DNA of 64,000 nucleotides from Sambucus nigra. Taxonomy: Eukaryota; Streptophyta; Magnoliopsida; Dipsacales; Adoxaceae. The stretch's first letter is position 1. Each line of letters begins with the position of its first letter. This document shows, piece after piece, positions 10,164 through 21,991 of this stretch. The notes below the pieces were generated by a model. The model saw only the letters and a program-made list of their open reading frames with translations, searched no databases and was not told the DNA's origin. A program made the translations under genes and the position numbers. Location: assembly GCA_949130495.1 (NCBI GenBank), contig OX422223.1, positions 78,490,751 through 78,554,750 of the forward strand, in the 5' to 3' direction.

Positions 10164-10387
10164 ATATTTGACACGATTGCCCGGGGTACATTAGTTGGAA
10201 GGAGGTGCGATATGAGCTCAAGTTAGCTGTTTGGGTGACACTTATTGTAATATATTTATATTTATATTTATATCAATATTTCAATTTCAATTTTGATTTC
10301 GATTTTAATTTTTATGAATATTTGTTTGTTGTGTGGCACTACACTATTATTATGAATATTTGCTTGTTGTTAGCCCACCCCTCTCCG

Positions 10388-11026
10388 CCCTTGGTTATGC
10401 CACATGTTTATTTAAGCTTCTTCGAAGGATTTCCAACGTAAAGTCTCTTTCATTATCATGTTCTACCATGTTGGTAAGCTATAATATCTCTGCTATTGTT
10501 GCTTGCATAAATGACTATATTTTTTAGATTTATTACTTTTCAATTCATTTATAAAATCTCTCTTGTGTAGTGTCTTGAAATGGCTGATTCTTATAGTGGA
10601 ACTGGAACCGGAAATTGGTGCTGGATTTTCTCAAAAGTTGTCCTCTTCTAGAAGTTCTTATCTTTGAGGTACGTCAAGGGTTCATAACATCACTTCCAGC
10701 TAAAAAGTTTGTAGATTTTAGATAATTGATGTTGATGTTGTTTCTTCTTATATTAGGGTTTTTCATTTTGTTGTGAACAAATAGGGACATCGTGATTGGA
10801 ATGGTATGTACCTGATTGTTTGAGATCACACCTAAAGATAATCGAAATTACGAGATTGGGGTCGAACAATGGAGTTGAACAGTTGAGGTACTTTGTGGAG
10901 AATGCCAAAGTTTTGGAGAAGAATATAATAAAGATGAAGGGTGGTGTTGAACAATTAAATCTTCCAAAGTGTTCAAAGCACATGATTAGTAAAATAAGTA
11001 AATTAATAAGAACATTGAAACGATAA
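10388..11026 (+). pseudogene. Captured F-box/LRR/FBD-type gene fragment, three exons
   Basis: Three exon-like blocks with plausible splice sites read as the C-terminal half of a plant F-box/FBD protein (SCF ubiquitin-ligase adaptor family). Exon A, up to 10473, encodes LFKLLRRISNVKSLSLSCST before GT at 10474. Exon B, 10571-10668, encodes CLEMAD... and, after a frameshift, LDFLKSCPLLEVLIFE before GT at 10669. Exon C, from 10757, encodes the FBD domain: WYVPDCLRSHLKIIEI, then FVENAKVLEKNIIKM and a normal stop at 11024-11026. Exon C has a stop codon upstream of the Trp. No F-box is present. Introns are retained, so capture was from genomic DNA. Confidence 0.75.
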
Positions 11027-11218
11027 AAACATAACATGACGCGAAGTTGTCCCGTTTACATATTGTTTCTATTTTGAATGTATATTTGCATTATCTCTAG
11101 TTTATTTGGATATATGATGTTTGAACAAATACAACATTGCTATAAAAGGTATAAATATACTGCTGGACAGTGGCAGTGGCCATACTGCCCAGCAGATTTT
11201 TTTTAAATTCTGTCCAGA

Positions 11219-11490
11219 ATTGTCACGGTCATTGACCGTGACAAGTCCTTGACAAATAAAGTTGTCACGGACTTGTCACGGTCCATGACCGTGATTTTTT
11301 TTTATGAATTATCACGGGTTTGTCACGGTTATAAATCGTGACAAAACTTGTCACGGGTCAGGGACCGTGACAATTCTAACGAGCTTATCACGGTCCATGA
11401 CCGTGATAAAAAAAGTTGTCTCGCCCAGAATTGTTACGGTCATTGAGCTTGACAAGTTCGACTTTCAAGGTCAATGACCGTGACAATTCG
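11219..11490. repeat. CACTA-1 3' subterminal palindromes
   Basis: At least six copies or half-copies of TTGTCACGGTCATTGACCGTG and variants (CACGGTCCATGACCGTGA, CACGGGTCAGGGACCGTGAC), mirroring the 5' end. Expected binding sites for the element's own DNA-binding protein. Confidence 0.85.
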
Positions 11491-11507
11491 ACAGATATGG
11501 TGTAGTG

Positions 11508-12469
11508 AAAATAGTTTATTAAGCCAATAATACAATTAAATATTAGTGGCTTACTTGGGTTAAATGCCTCTTAAATTTCCATGTATAGAGAGTACTTCAT
11601 TGTACACTTAGATTATATACCTTTGCACTGCTATACAAAGTACTTGCACCACCTCGAAAAATAATAATTAAGGCAACTTATCTCAAGAAAACATTTCAAA
11701 AAATAACAATACAAAGAAACAAAAGTGTGGAAAGAACATGTTTAACTATTATATTCACTTTATATCTAAGAGTTCTCTTGTGCAAATTGGAGAGAATACA
11801 CTCATCCTCACTCTCACGCTCACCCTTAAAAACCCAAATAAACTAAACTCCCAAACTATATGATGGTTTACCAGTTTCCATTGAATTGAAAAAAAAGACA
11901 GTAACCAGACTTCTTTTCTAATCCCGTTAGCACTTGACATCAAAGGTTAAATCAAATAAACCACATAATTATTAAACGTCGGATTTGAAATGACGAAAAG
12001 ACACCAAATCAAAGTCCCTAATTGGAGAGAAAAGATCAACAACAATTCAAAAGTTATCATCTAAATATGAAAGTATGAAAATATTAAAAAATTGAACTTC
12101 AAGTGTGATGCAAATAGTAGAATTTCAACTCGGAATTGCCAAAAGTAGAACTTGAGATAGAAATGGGAATAGCCCCAAATCAAAGTTGGGATGGAAATGG
12201 TAATGGCCCAAAATATGAATCAATCCGAAACAGATCCAAATGTCGATTGGACTAACCACATTGTTTTCATACCATAAAAATAAGTCCCAATTTGATTTGC
12301 CTTAGATTACAACCTGAAATGAAAACAAATTAGGATCCAACTAATATCACACTCTATCAAAATTCATATATTGGTTTAACTTGGGTGTAAAATTAAAAGT
12401 GTAAATAACTTCCAAAGCATGTATTTTTCCAAAGCAAACATGCTTGTTTTTAAATTATGGAGAAAGCAT
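11508..12469. other. Intergenic, no gene seen
   Basis: AT-rich sequence between CACTA-1 and the truncated LTR at 12470. Small imperfect duplications only (for example AGAACTTGAGATAGAAATGG / AAGTTGGGATGGAAATGG near 12140-12200). No gene or repeat I can name. Confidence 0.4.
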
Positions 12470-13291
12470 ACACTTAACGTGATTTATAAACAACTTTCGT
12501 GAAAATATTTAATATAGTGTTGTACAGAAAATGCAGGTTGGTATTGCGGGTAGTGATTAGAAGGATTGTTGTATATAGTCTAGCTAGAGGATAAAATAAT
12601 TAATGGGTTTAGAGATGCGTTAGGCGTGCGCATTAGTTGAGAGGTGAGAATCTCAAGTGAGTGCTCGAAAAGCTAACATGCGTATACTATTTACTTTACT
12701 GCAACATTTAAATACTTGATAAAATTTTTAAATGTTTTTCACTCGGGCTCTGACCCGTCTCTTGAAAATATTTTCTCTTTTGTCAAATTAATTTAGGTGC
12801 CCAGCCACAGGGACACCAAGCATGGGAGTTCCGTTCATTTGACATGCTGTAGCGGTTGTGGATGTTACAAGACCTCGGTAGTAGACGCCTCCATATTTTC
12901 CATTTCTCCATTTTGAGTTATTTACCTCTTTTAGGGCATGTTGCCCCTTTCTGTTAGACAGTTAGAGATTTATGAATTTATTTATTTATTTAGTTTAGTT
13001 ATTGGATTATTGTACTTGATACTTAGATTGGATTTATTTGCTCTAGTTGCATTTATTATTTCAGTCATTTCCTTTCATATGAGTTTGGTTTGGATGGTGA
13101 ACGTTAATTATTCCTTAATTTGATTTTATTTTAATTAAAAGATAAAATTTTGACATCAAGATTTTTAAATATTAGGTTGTTAGTATTTTAATAACAGTTT
13201 TCTATAGTGATGCATATTCTGAACCAACTGGATATTCTGATTTAATTTAATAAAGGACTAATGACCCGGTATTTAATTAGGCGGGGTGTGA
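12470..13291 (+). repeat. Truncated 5' LTR (3' part only)
   Basis: Aligns with 19543-20394 of the 3' LTR from CACTTAACGTGATTTATAAA onward, including GGTGCCCAGCCACAGGGACA and the GCGGGGTGTGACA end. The first about 2 kb of the LTR is missing; the break is at about 12470. Confidence 0.85.
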
Positions 13292-13312
13292 CAGGTGGTA
13301 TTAGAGTATCAG
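13292..13312 (+). other. Primer-binding site
   Basis: GGTGGTATTAGAGTATCAGG directly follows the LTR and matches, with one or two changes, the complement of initiator tRNA-Met (TGGTATCAGAGC). R2 has the related GGTGGTATCAAAGCATCAG. Confidence 0.7.
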
Positions 13313-16300
13313 GTTCTAGAGTCCTTTAGGATCTGTACGACTTATTATGCTTCCAGCTTAGATTTATTTGATATAGAGCCATATGTTTAGGATTGTTTAT
13401 TCCTATGGTGCGATTTCGTCCTCCTCCCATAACATATATATTAGTGAATCTTATTTGTATTCGGATGTGTTCGTGTGCCGAACAATAAAGTATGACAAAC
13501 GAGAGCAGTTGGGAGGACAGTAGGAAGAAGGGCTCAGTAGAGGTGGTAGAGTATTTTCGAGGATGATGACTGTAGTCGAGGTCACCCTTATTATGGCACA
13601 GGAAGTTATAGGACTATAAAGACTGATTGGGTGCAACATATGATTTTCAAGTATCGCTATAGTAAAAAGTGGTGCCAAATTAGACTTACCCAATGTAGTT
13701 GGAGTGGGATAGAGTCAAATGAGTCTTTGAAGAGGAACATCAGTGGAAATTCTAGAAATGCAGAGATATTGAGTGTTAGCCAACGAAAGTTGTATATCAA
13801 AAGGCTTGGGCATATGGCGGAGAGTGGTTAACCGAAAGTGAAAATTTGGGGTAAAAGTTTTCTTGGCTCGTAGGAGCAAAGTTATAATGGTAAGAGTCAA
13901 ACACCACATTTACAAGTAGAATGTTATGTCAATGGAAGGATCTTAGGTGCGATTTGACCGCAAGTTCCTTCACCAGATGCTCAGGATGAGATGTGAACAT
14001 TGTTCTGAACTCATCACAGGAGGGCCGGACAGAGGTCCATTTGTGAAAATGAATTTAATTATTTAGTGAATTTTGTACCGGATGAAGTAGGTACAATGGA
14101 GAAGAGGATTTTAAGTGGGAAATTGACTCGTAGGAAGAGTTGCCAACACTTAAGGGAATTATGCTTGGACGGTCGATGCAGATGGTGACAATTTCATGTT
14201 TGGTCAATAGAGATGTTAACACTTCTTTGTGTGGGGACCTAAAAGAATTGAAAATTTTAGTTAGAGAATAAGACTGGGTGAAACGGTGTTAGTGAAGCAC
14301 CATAAGGGAGAGACCCATCAGGGGACCCATTTAAATGATTCAGATAGCTAAATTCTTACCAAGTGATGGTGAATTCAGTCAGGGCTGTCGAGGACAACAG
14401 TGTATTCCTTAGGACCAGCGAAATTAAGGGAACAACGGGGGGTAGCCATCAAAGTTGGGACTACCAGAGTCTGAGAGAAGGGTAACCTTAATATGGCCAG
14501 TATAGCTAGAAATAAGTGGTTATATATAAAAGTACTTTGTGGAGAGTAGGACCATATGCATTATTTTTGCCCGAAGAGAGTAAAGGGGCAAGAGTATGGT
14601 GCCTAGTGAGGAGAATGATTAAAGTAGTTTTTGTTTTGGTTCAGAAAAAGATGTTATGTTCGGGGACCCTTTGAGAAACCAGGGTGATTGGTAAGGTAGA
14701 AAATATGATTTTTGTCCTTGGAGAAGAAGGTATGTTTCATATGACTCAAATGAGTCATGGTACTTTGATTTACATTAGATTCGCATGTGAGATGAGTTTA
14801 GTGCATGTATCGATAACATTATTATTCTCTGTATGTCTTCCCCAATATAGTGGGGTTATATTAGGTGCCACAACAGATGAGTGAGTGTATTGATAGTGGT
14901 ATATATTTTGTTTAGATTACTCATTTTAGTGATGTGTTATACGAGTATGGAATTATCCTGGATAAGGCTTTATAGTAATGGTTAGAATAATTGTGGGTAG
15001 TTATTGCAAGGCTATCGGGGTTCCTGCTCTAGGGCAGGATGTGTTATTTTGGTGATGCCTCATTTGCGAGAAGGTCGAGGTCACTTCTATATTATCTTGT
15101 TATAGGGAATTCAGAGAGTATAGTTGTCTCGAAATGTTTAATCCAGGTGTGTTGGGACTTTATTGATATGATTCAAGGTGTATTAGGCTTCCTGTCGAGC
15201 GAAGAGATTTATCTTATTATCATGTTTAGCACTCAGGGCTTGGTGATAGGAACAGTGGATTGTTATACCACTCCTTTAGGGACGTGGGAGTTGAGAGTTA
15301 TACTTATATGTCCGAGGACAAGAATTTGAGAGTCCCGATTGTGTTCGAGGTTTATGGAATTTGATTACCATTAGTGTTGAGTGATAGTGCATTTGAAGGG
15401 AGAGCTCTTTATTAATTGCGGGAGAAAATATAGCTTTTATGTCAAGGGAAAAAAATCTAGGGGTACATGCTATGGACAGAAGGCCTAACGGATTTCGATG
15501 ACCGATAATGCTAGGTAGTAGTGTATCGGGGGGGGGGGGGTCCTTGTTTGGATTTCCTTTTGTGAGACATCCCACGTCTGAAACTTAGCCTAAGGTTGGA
15601 AGTAGGGAGATGTTTGGTCATTAGTCCATGAGTCTGGTACTCGATCATTATGGAAGTATGTAGTTATAAGTGTAGGTTGGAAGTTATATTATGATGTAAG
15701 GCCAGTGGAGCCAATTGTGGGATGAGGAAACATTGAAAATTTTATTTATCACAACGAACTGAAGGGTGGAAAGATGTTAAGGAGGATTTAAAATTTCAAT
15801 TTTCGGGATGATTGAGGATACGCAAGGCTTATAACCACGTTGTGCATGCAGGGGAAATAAATAATTGGGTGTTATGTGTGAAGCGTGTGTGATGTTTACT
15901 CAAGTATGCATGGTTTATAGGGTGTGTGTGCGCCTTGGTTAGCTGATGTCATAATCGTTCGAGTTAAAGGGACGTGGGAATGGATGTGTAAAACATATGC
16001 CGGTGGGGTTGACATAACGAAGTGGAAGTGGAAGTGGTAGAGTGGATTAAGTGTCATGTGAGAAGGATGACAATCCATGCATAAGAGTGCGATCAGAGTA
16101 ACACCTGAATTCGGTTGGAAGGCTATGAGAAGCCATTTAAAAATGGATATCTCTTGAGAAGAAGAAAACATAAATATTATGGAATTTGGAGACAAGTCCT
16201 ACCAAGTTGAATATTGAGAGTGACTTATGCGTAAATAGAATGATGATGTCAATAAGGTATAAAGAGTCCAGAAGTTCACATCGTGGCAAAAAGTGCACGG

Positions 16301-17559
16301 GTCAGAACTTTTGGTATACCTGAAGGAAGAGGGGGAGTATTAAGAACCGCTTAATGTGAAACACTATAAGTGGAAGTCGATGTTGAGCGAGATATAGTGA
16401 GTAGTATCTTCGTGCACCACTCATAGATAGAAATCAGTTAGAGCAACATAATCAACCAGAAAATTGTGTATCATGCTGATGATCCCAGTAGTGGAAGGGG
16501 GGCAATGAGGCTGGTAATTTTTGTTGATGGGTTGCCAACCTCAAGATAAGGTCACAATTTCCTTCGAATGTGTGGAACAAGTTGACCAAAAAGGAAGTAA
16601 TTATTTTTCCTTTTGGGAGAGTTACATTATTAGATAGCGTGCCCTAGTATTTATTTGAAAAGAAGGATCGCGCCAGTTCGTGGTCCTGCCCAATATTATT
16701 GTGAACTAGGATGAGATTCTTGAACCCCACCTTCAATACGGGATTTCAGGAAGCAGTGGGGGATGATGTTTTGTTTGAGCCGATCGTATCACCTGTAGCC
16801 CGAGGAGTAGGCGAACGATGATCGACGACCAGTGAAGCTGTATGAATGTGATTTTGGAATCATTGTGATTATTTCTTTTCCACAAATGATATAAATGGTA
16901 AGTGAAGTATAATATGGTAGTAGGGAGAAAATATTACCTAATGGTAGAGTTGTGTGTAAAAACTTGTGCTTGTTTGCTGTGAGTAAGGTGCTTATTGCAG
17001 TCTCGTGTTGAAAAATCTTAACTATTCTCCCTATGGTTGCTTAGAGATGAACGAATAATCAGAAATTTTGGATTGGTTGAGAGTTATAGTCCGATGACTA
17101 AAGTGGAATAACCACAAACGGTCTTGGGTGGTTTTTGACTGTCGTAAGAGTTACGTCTCCAAGAACCGAGATTTAAGCGATTGACAAGAGTGGTCAGATG
17201 TTCATATGGTTTCCCTCAGGATGAGAGTTTTGTGTTTAGATGAATACAAGAAGTTGACACGTAGTGATGTGCGACCTTCCAATAATATTGAGATAATCGG
17301 GCCAATGATGTATAGGCTCGTCTTATTCAAATGTCGTGGGTAGGAGCATAGTGTGAGGTGCCGTAGTTGAGATATGACTTATAACTGATGAAGAATGTTA
17401 TCTATAGAGTTAAACAAGCTTGATATGAATCTGGGACGATAGTGATCTAGCCTTTGCTTGAAGTTGGTTTTGAATACTAGAGGATACGGTGTTGTAAGAT
17501 CCTCAGTCTTAGTAGCGGTTATGTCTGGATTTCGGGATGAAATCTATTAGGGGGGAGTA
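13313..17559 (+). other. Internal region of the decayed gypsy-like element, no readable coding
   Basis: No frame longer than 100 codons and no recognisable protease, reverse transcriptase, integrase or chromodomain block. A run of 12 G lies near 15529-15540. A purine tract AGGGGGGAGTA (about 17549-17559) abuts the 3' LTR. I cannot support any gene here. Confidence 0.6.
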
Positions 17560-20394
17560 TGTAATACCCCGTATTTTTGAAATATTTTATTTTAATTATG
17601 GGATTAGGATTAATTAATTTAAATGGAGATTTTTATTTATAATTAATCCAGATTTAATAAAATAATTACTAGCGTGAGGAGAGTTAGTATTTATTGGTGA
17701 GAATTATGATGAATATTACTTAGTGAGTAAAGTAATATATTATTGTGTAAATATTAAAGTTGTTGTGAGTGAAAAATATGACAGTTATGAAAATTAAGTC
17801 GGGACACGCGTGTCATAAAAAGTAAAATATTTATAAGTCGCTCCTATGGTCGTTTCGAGTTCACCGTTGAGTCCGGAAGCGTCGAGATAGTCAAAAAAGT
17901 CTACCCGGGGGCTTAGTTTGGGTTCCGGGGAAGATTTAGGCCGAATCGGCACCCCAGAAGGGTATTTTGGTAAATTGTATTTTTGGATTAAATTAAAGGA
18001 TGGAAATTAGAGGAATAAAATATCTCCTATGTGGTTTAGATTATATTATCTGCCATGAGAGAAAATTTAGACACAGAGACAGACCAAAAAGAGAGAAAGA
18101 TAAAGGAAATCTAAGGAAGAGCCACCATAAGTGTACTTTCTCCACCACCGTGACCACCATCGCGTAGATCGAAAAACAAGGGTCGCAACTATACCAACAA
18201 TATCAAAGGTTCAGACCATCTTTCATAAGGAAACTGTTTAAATCTTGCTCTTTTAGCATTAAATTGTTCATGCTAGTGTACGTAAAGAAACCCCCTTGAA
18301 TTGCATGAAAATTTATGAGAAATTTACGATTAAAGGATATATTGGGGATGAATTGACATTAAGATGATTTGTTCATGTAATTAGATGAATAACCATGAAT
18401 TTATGATGATAATTGATTATTTAAATCTGGGAGTAGAAGGTTTAATTTGAAACTTTATGAATTAGGCTTCTTTGAAACTGAAATTTGGGGATTTTGAATT
18501 TAAGAGTTAATTAATCATGAATGGATGCTTTTAGATTGTTAGAAATGATACTTTTATGTGGAAACGTGAATTGGAATTGATTGGAGGAAGTTTGGGACTG
18601 ATTTATAGAGGTTTTAGGGTTGTTTATCGGTAAAAATGTAGTAGGTGCAGGTTGGGGACGAAACAGCTCAATCTCGTTCAAACGAGATTGAGTCTAGTTC
18701 GAACGAGAATCAGTGTCACGCGATATGTCTTTCTAATGACATGCTATCTCGTTCAAACGAGACAACTTTTGGTTTGAACGACAGTTCCAATTTCTGGAAA
18801 TTTTCTTCGGTTTCAAACCCTGGGTAGCATGTTTATTTATAGTGATGTTTAGCAGTATAATTGAGATTCAGGTTATAACAGAATTAGTGGGTAATATGAT
18901 AAGTATGATGCTTTATGATAATTGGAGCGACGATCTATCCCTAAGAATTACGAGCGAGAGAGTATTCATAATATAATATGTGTAATGTAAGTAGTAATGA
19001 GAGAAATACTACGTATAAGTTAAATGTTCGGGTTACGTGTATACCCTATGAACTTGATAGGTTGCGTGAATTCCTACAATGATATTTATTTCTATGTATA
19101 ACATATCTACCATACTTTCAATCACGGGAGGTCGTGGAAGGGGGTAGTCCTATCTTGGGGAGCCATCGGGGGGATATTTGACTGGTACCTCAGAGCATGG
19201 AACCTAGGTACGGGATATCTGAGAATGATAGTGATGATGGTCATATGGGTGTGTAGGTATGTGCGTAGCCTATAGGCTTGGAACTATGTTCGCCTCCAAT
19301 ATGTATGTTTTGAAATTTATGGTTCGTGGGAGATTCTGAACCCATTGTCCTTATGCAGTTCGAGATGTACCAAGACTTGATAGCAGAGTGTGAGGGAACA
19401 TGAGCTAAGTCTAGAGGTGCCTTTTTAGTATATATAAAATATAGTGATGTATATATCTATACCTGTAGTGATACTTGATGTATGAAATTATGTGGATAGA
19501 ATATATAATGGTGGTAGTATTTGAATAACTTGAGTAAGCGAGCACTTAACGTGATTTATAAATACTTCCCAAATTGAGATAACCTTTGAGAAAAAAATTA
19601 ATATAGTGTTGTATGGAAAATGCGGGTTGGTATTGCGGGTAGTGATTAGAAGGATTGGTGTATATAGTCTAGTTGGAGAATAGAATAATTAATGGGTTTA
19701 GAGATGCATTAGGCGTGCACATTAGTTGATAGGTGAGAATCTCAAGTGAGTGTTCGAAAAGCTAACATGCACATACTATTTGCTTTACTGTAATATTTAA
19801 ATACTTGCTAAAAATTTTAAATGTCTTACACCCGGGCTTTGACCCGTCTCTTGCAAATCTTTTCTCTTTTGTCAAATTATTTTAGGTGCCCAGCCACAGG
19901 GACACCAAGCATAAGAGTTCCATTCATTTGACGTGTTGTAGCTGCTGTGAAAGTTACAGGACCTCGGTAGTAGACACCTCCATATTTTACATTTCTTCAT
20001 TTTGAGCTATTTACCTCTTTTAGGGCATGTTGCCCCTTTCTGTTAGACAGTTATAAATTTATGGATTTATTTATTTATTCAGTTCAGTTGTTGGATTATT
20101 TCGATTGGATTGTTGTACTTAATACTTAGATTGGATGTGTTTACTCCAGTTGCATTTATTATTTCAGTTATTTCCTTTCATGTGAGTTTGGTTTGGATGG
20201 TGAACGTTAATTATTCCTTAAATTGATTTTACTTTAATTAAAAGATAAAATTTTGACATCAACCTTTTGAAATATTAGGTGGTTAGTATTTTAATAACAC
20301 TTTTCGACAGTGATGCATATTCTGAACCAACTGGATAATCTGATTTAATTTAAGAAAGGACTGATCACTCGGTATTTAATTACGCAGGGTGTCA
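17560..20394 (+). repeat. 3' LTR, about 2.8 kb
   Basis: Starts TGTAATACCCCGTATTTTTG after the purine tract and ends GCAGGGTGTCA (mutated from GCGGGGTGTGACA). It carries a palindrome cluster at 18664-18784, a TATA-like TTTATTTATAGTG at about 18829, and a block (CCCGGGGGCTTAGTTTGGGT) that also occurs inverted in R2's LTRs. Confidence 0.85.
18664..18784 (+). promoter_or_regulatory. Palindromic motif cluster in the 3' LTR
   Basis: Copies of TCTCGTTCAAACGAGA (twice), TAGTTCGAACGAGA, TTTCTAATGACA and GGTTTGAACGACAG within 120 bases, about 1.1 kb from the LTR start and about 45 bp before a TATA-like sequence. The same motif type occurs in four other LTR families in the window. Confidence 0.55.
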
Positions 20395-21896
20395 TAACAA
20401 TTGGGTCCTTTCGAGTAGTGAGTGATACTAAAAAAATACGAGAATAATAATAAACGTGTGAATTATCAGTACGTCGGGTGTTCGAGAGATATAAATACTA
20501 CGTACGAGATATATTATAGGTTGTGTGTATACCTATACTATTGATAAATATATATATATATATATATATATTGTATGAATACTATTATATTATTTGCTAT
20601 GTGTGTGAACATACCTACGCTGCCTGCTATCATGGGAGGTTTCGCACAGAGGTCGATCCCACCTTGGTGATTCCAGCGAGGTCTGGATGTGTTCCCGAGA
20701 ACGTATAACTTAGGACGGATCACACTGTGCAGTGTATTAGTGGGACCAACATGTCATTTAGGTACGTTAGGTATGTGCGTATCCTAAAGCCTTAGAACTA
20801 TGTTCGCCTCCATTGTGTGTTGTTTGATTTATGGTTCGAGGAGACATTCTGAATCGGTAGTCCCTGATTTGGCATGGGAAATACATGGACTTGATAATAG
20901 GGTATACATGCATCGCGGTGGTCATTTCGGGATATGATGTAGTAGTATATATTATAGTGTGACATATATATACAAGTGTGTATTATCTATTTATGTGTAA
21001 TGGTAGAAAATATAGATAATGCATATCTAAAAGTAATTTAAGTATGAAAAAACTTAAATAAATGAAGCTATAATAACAATTCGGTGAAAATAAATTATTG
21101 GCTTAACGGTAGCATATCATATGGGCGGTACATGGGAGCTCAACCTAGTGTGGTTAGTTAGATACTTAGGCCTAGTGCGGTGTATTATGGATAGGTGGGT
21201 AAAATAGGAGACGTTAGGTGTGCACTATAGAGGAGAAGAGAGGAGCTCAAGGGAGTGTACGCGGGACTAACGTGTGTATCTAATAACTGCTTTTATAACT
21301 GTGATTTAAATACTTGATAAATATTTGTCAAATGGTTTTGGTCTCTAATCCGCGTCAATATATTTTCTAAAACATTTTAGGTTTCTAGCCATAGGGTCGC
21401 CAAGCTTAGTGACTCTTTCCAGGGATGTATAGATGCATAATTGTGGAAGCTTGCAAAACTTTGTGTAGACACTTCAGTTATTTATTCCTAGAGTAGAATT
21501 TCTGAGTCAATGTTTCATTTTGGCATGTTGGTCCTCCAGTTGATATATTTATTCAGTTTTATTTATCAGACTATGTTTTGGATTCAGTTTTATTTCTGTA
21601 GACTTATGGTTTGGATTTAGTTCTGGAACCGATGGTTTATTCGGTCCAATTTAATTATCTATTATCATGTGGTTTATTCAGAATATTTTAAATTGTGTGG
21701 ATGGTTTGGTTATTTCAATTATATTCCGCATGTTATTATATTAATGAAAGATAAAATTGGCACTGACTTAATTTGACATAGGTGATTAGTAATTTAAAAA
21801 GTTTTCGATAATAATTCTAAGAATGAACCAAATAAGATTCCTAGTTATTTGGATAAAGGACTAATCATCCGTGATTAAAGTAGGTGGGGTGTCACA
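20395..21896 (+). repeat. LTR fragment (3' part) of a related gypsy family
   Basis: Shares the layout of 18930-20394 (ATAAATACTACGTA..., GTGTGTATACC..., GTGCGTA..CCT, TAGGTTTCTAGCCATAGGG) and ends GTGGGGTGTCACA at 21896. It differs enough to be another subfamily. No start and no primer-binding site are present. A (TA)n run lies at 20547-20571. Confidence 0.65.
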
Positions 21897-21991
21897 TGGC
21901 ATAGGTCCCATGACCTCTTAACTTATCCACATATCAGAATAATTTATTTTGGCCATCGAACGAAATGAATCTGCGATTGATACTTAAGAGT

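Larger units (their letters stand above)
4981..11507 (+). mobile_element. CACTA (En/Spm) DNA transposon, CACTA-1, with captured host-gene pieces
   Basis: It begins CACTACACCAAAATGGG and ends, inverted, ATATGGTGTAGTG, giving a terminal inverted repeat CACTACACCA. AAA immediately flanks both ends (4978-4980, 11508-11510), matching the 3-bp target duplication of CACTA elements. Subterminal palindromes (GTCACGGTCATTGACCGTGAC) crowd both ends. Inside are a TNP2-type transposase on the plus strand (6666-9485, many lesions), a rearranged second copy of its upstream region (9627-9875), an inverted repeat of a B3-domain gene fragment (9881-10163) and a three-exon F-box/FBD fragment (10388-11026). It cannot make its own transposase but keeps both ends, so it could in principle still be mobilised in trans. 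Confidence 0.92.
12470..20394 (+). mobile_element. Decayed Ty3-gypsy-like (Tekay-type LTR) element
   Basis: Truncated 5' LTR at 12470-13291, primer-binding site just after it, about 4.3 kb internal region, purine tract and a full 3' LTR at 17560-20394. LTR start (TGTAATACCCCG) and end (GGGGTGTGACA) match the Tekay-like R2 in this window. The internal region has no readable gag or pol; only the final stretch before the purine tract (TTTCGGGATGAAATCTATTA) matches the R2 3' end. It is either a very old gypsy copy or a non-coding (LARD-like) derivative. Confidence 0.75.

Noticed and set aside
12938..13123. 61-codon hydrophobic frame
   Set aside because: Lies wholly within the truncated LTR.
15529..15540. 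Run of G as possible assembly gap or G4
   Set aside because: Too short and isolated to interpret; may be a sequencing artefact.
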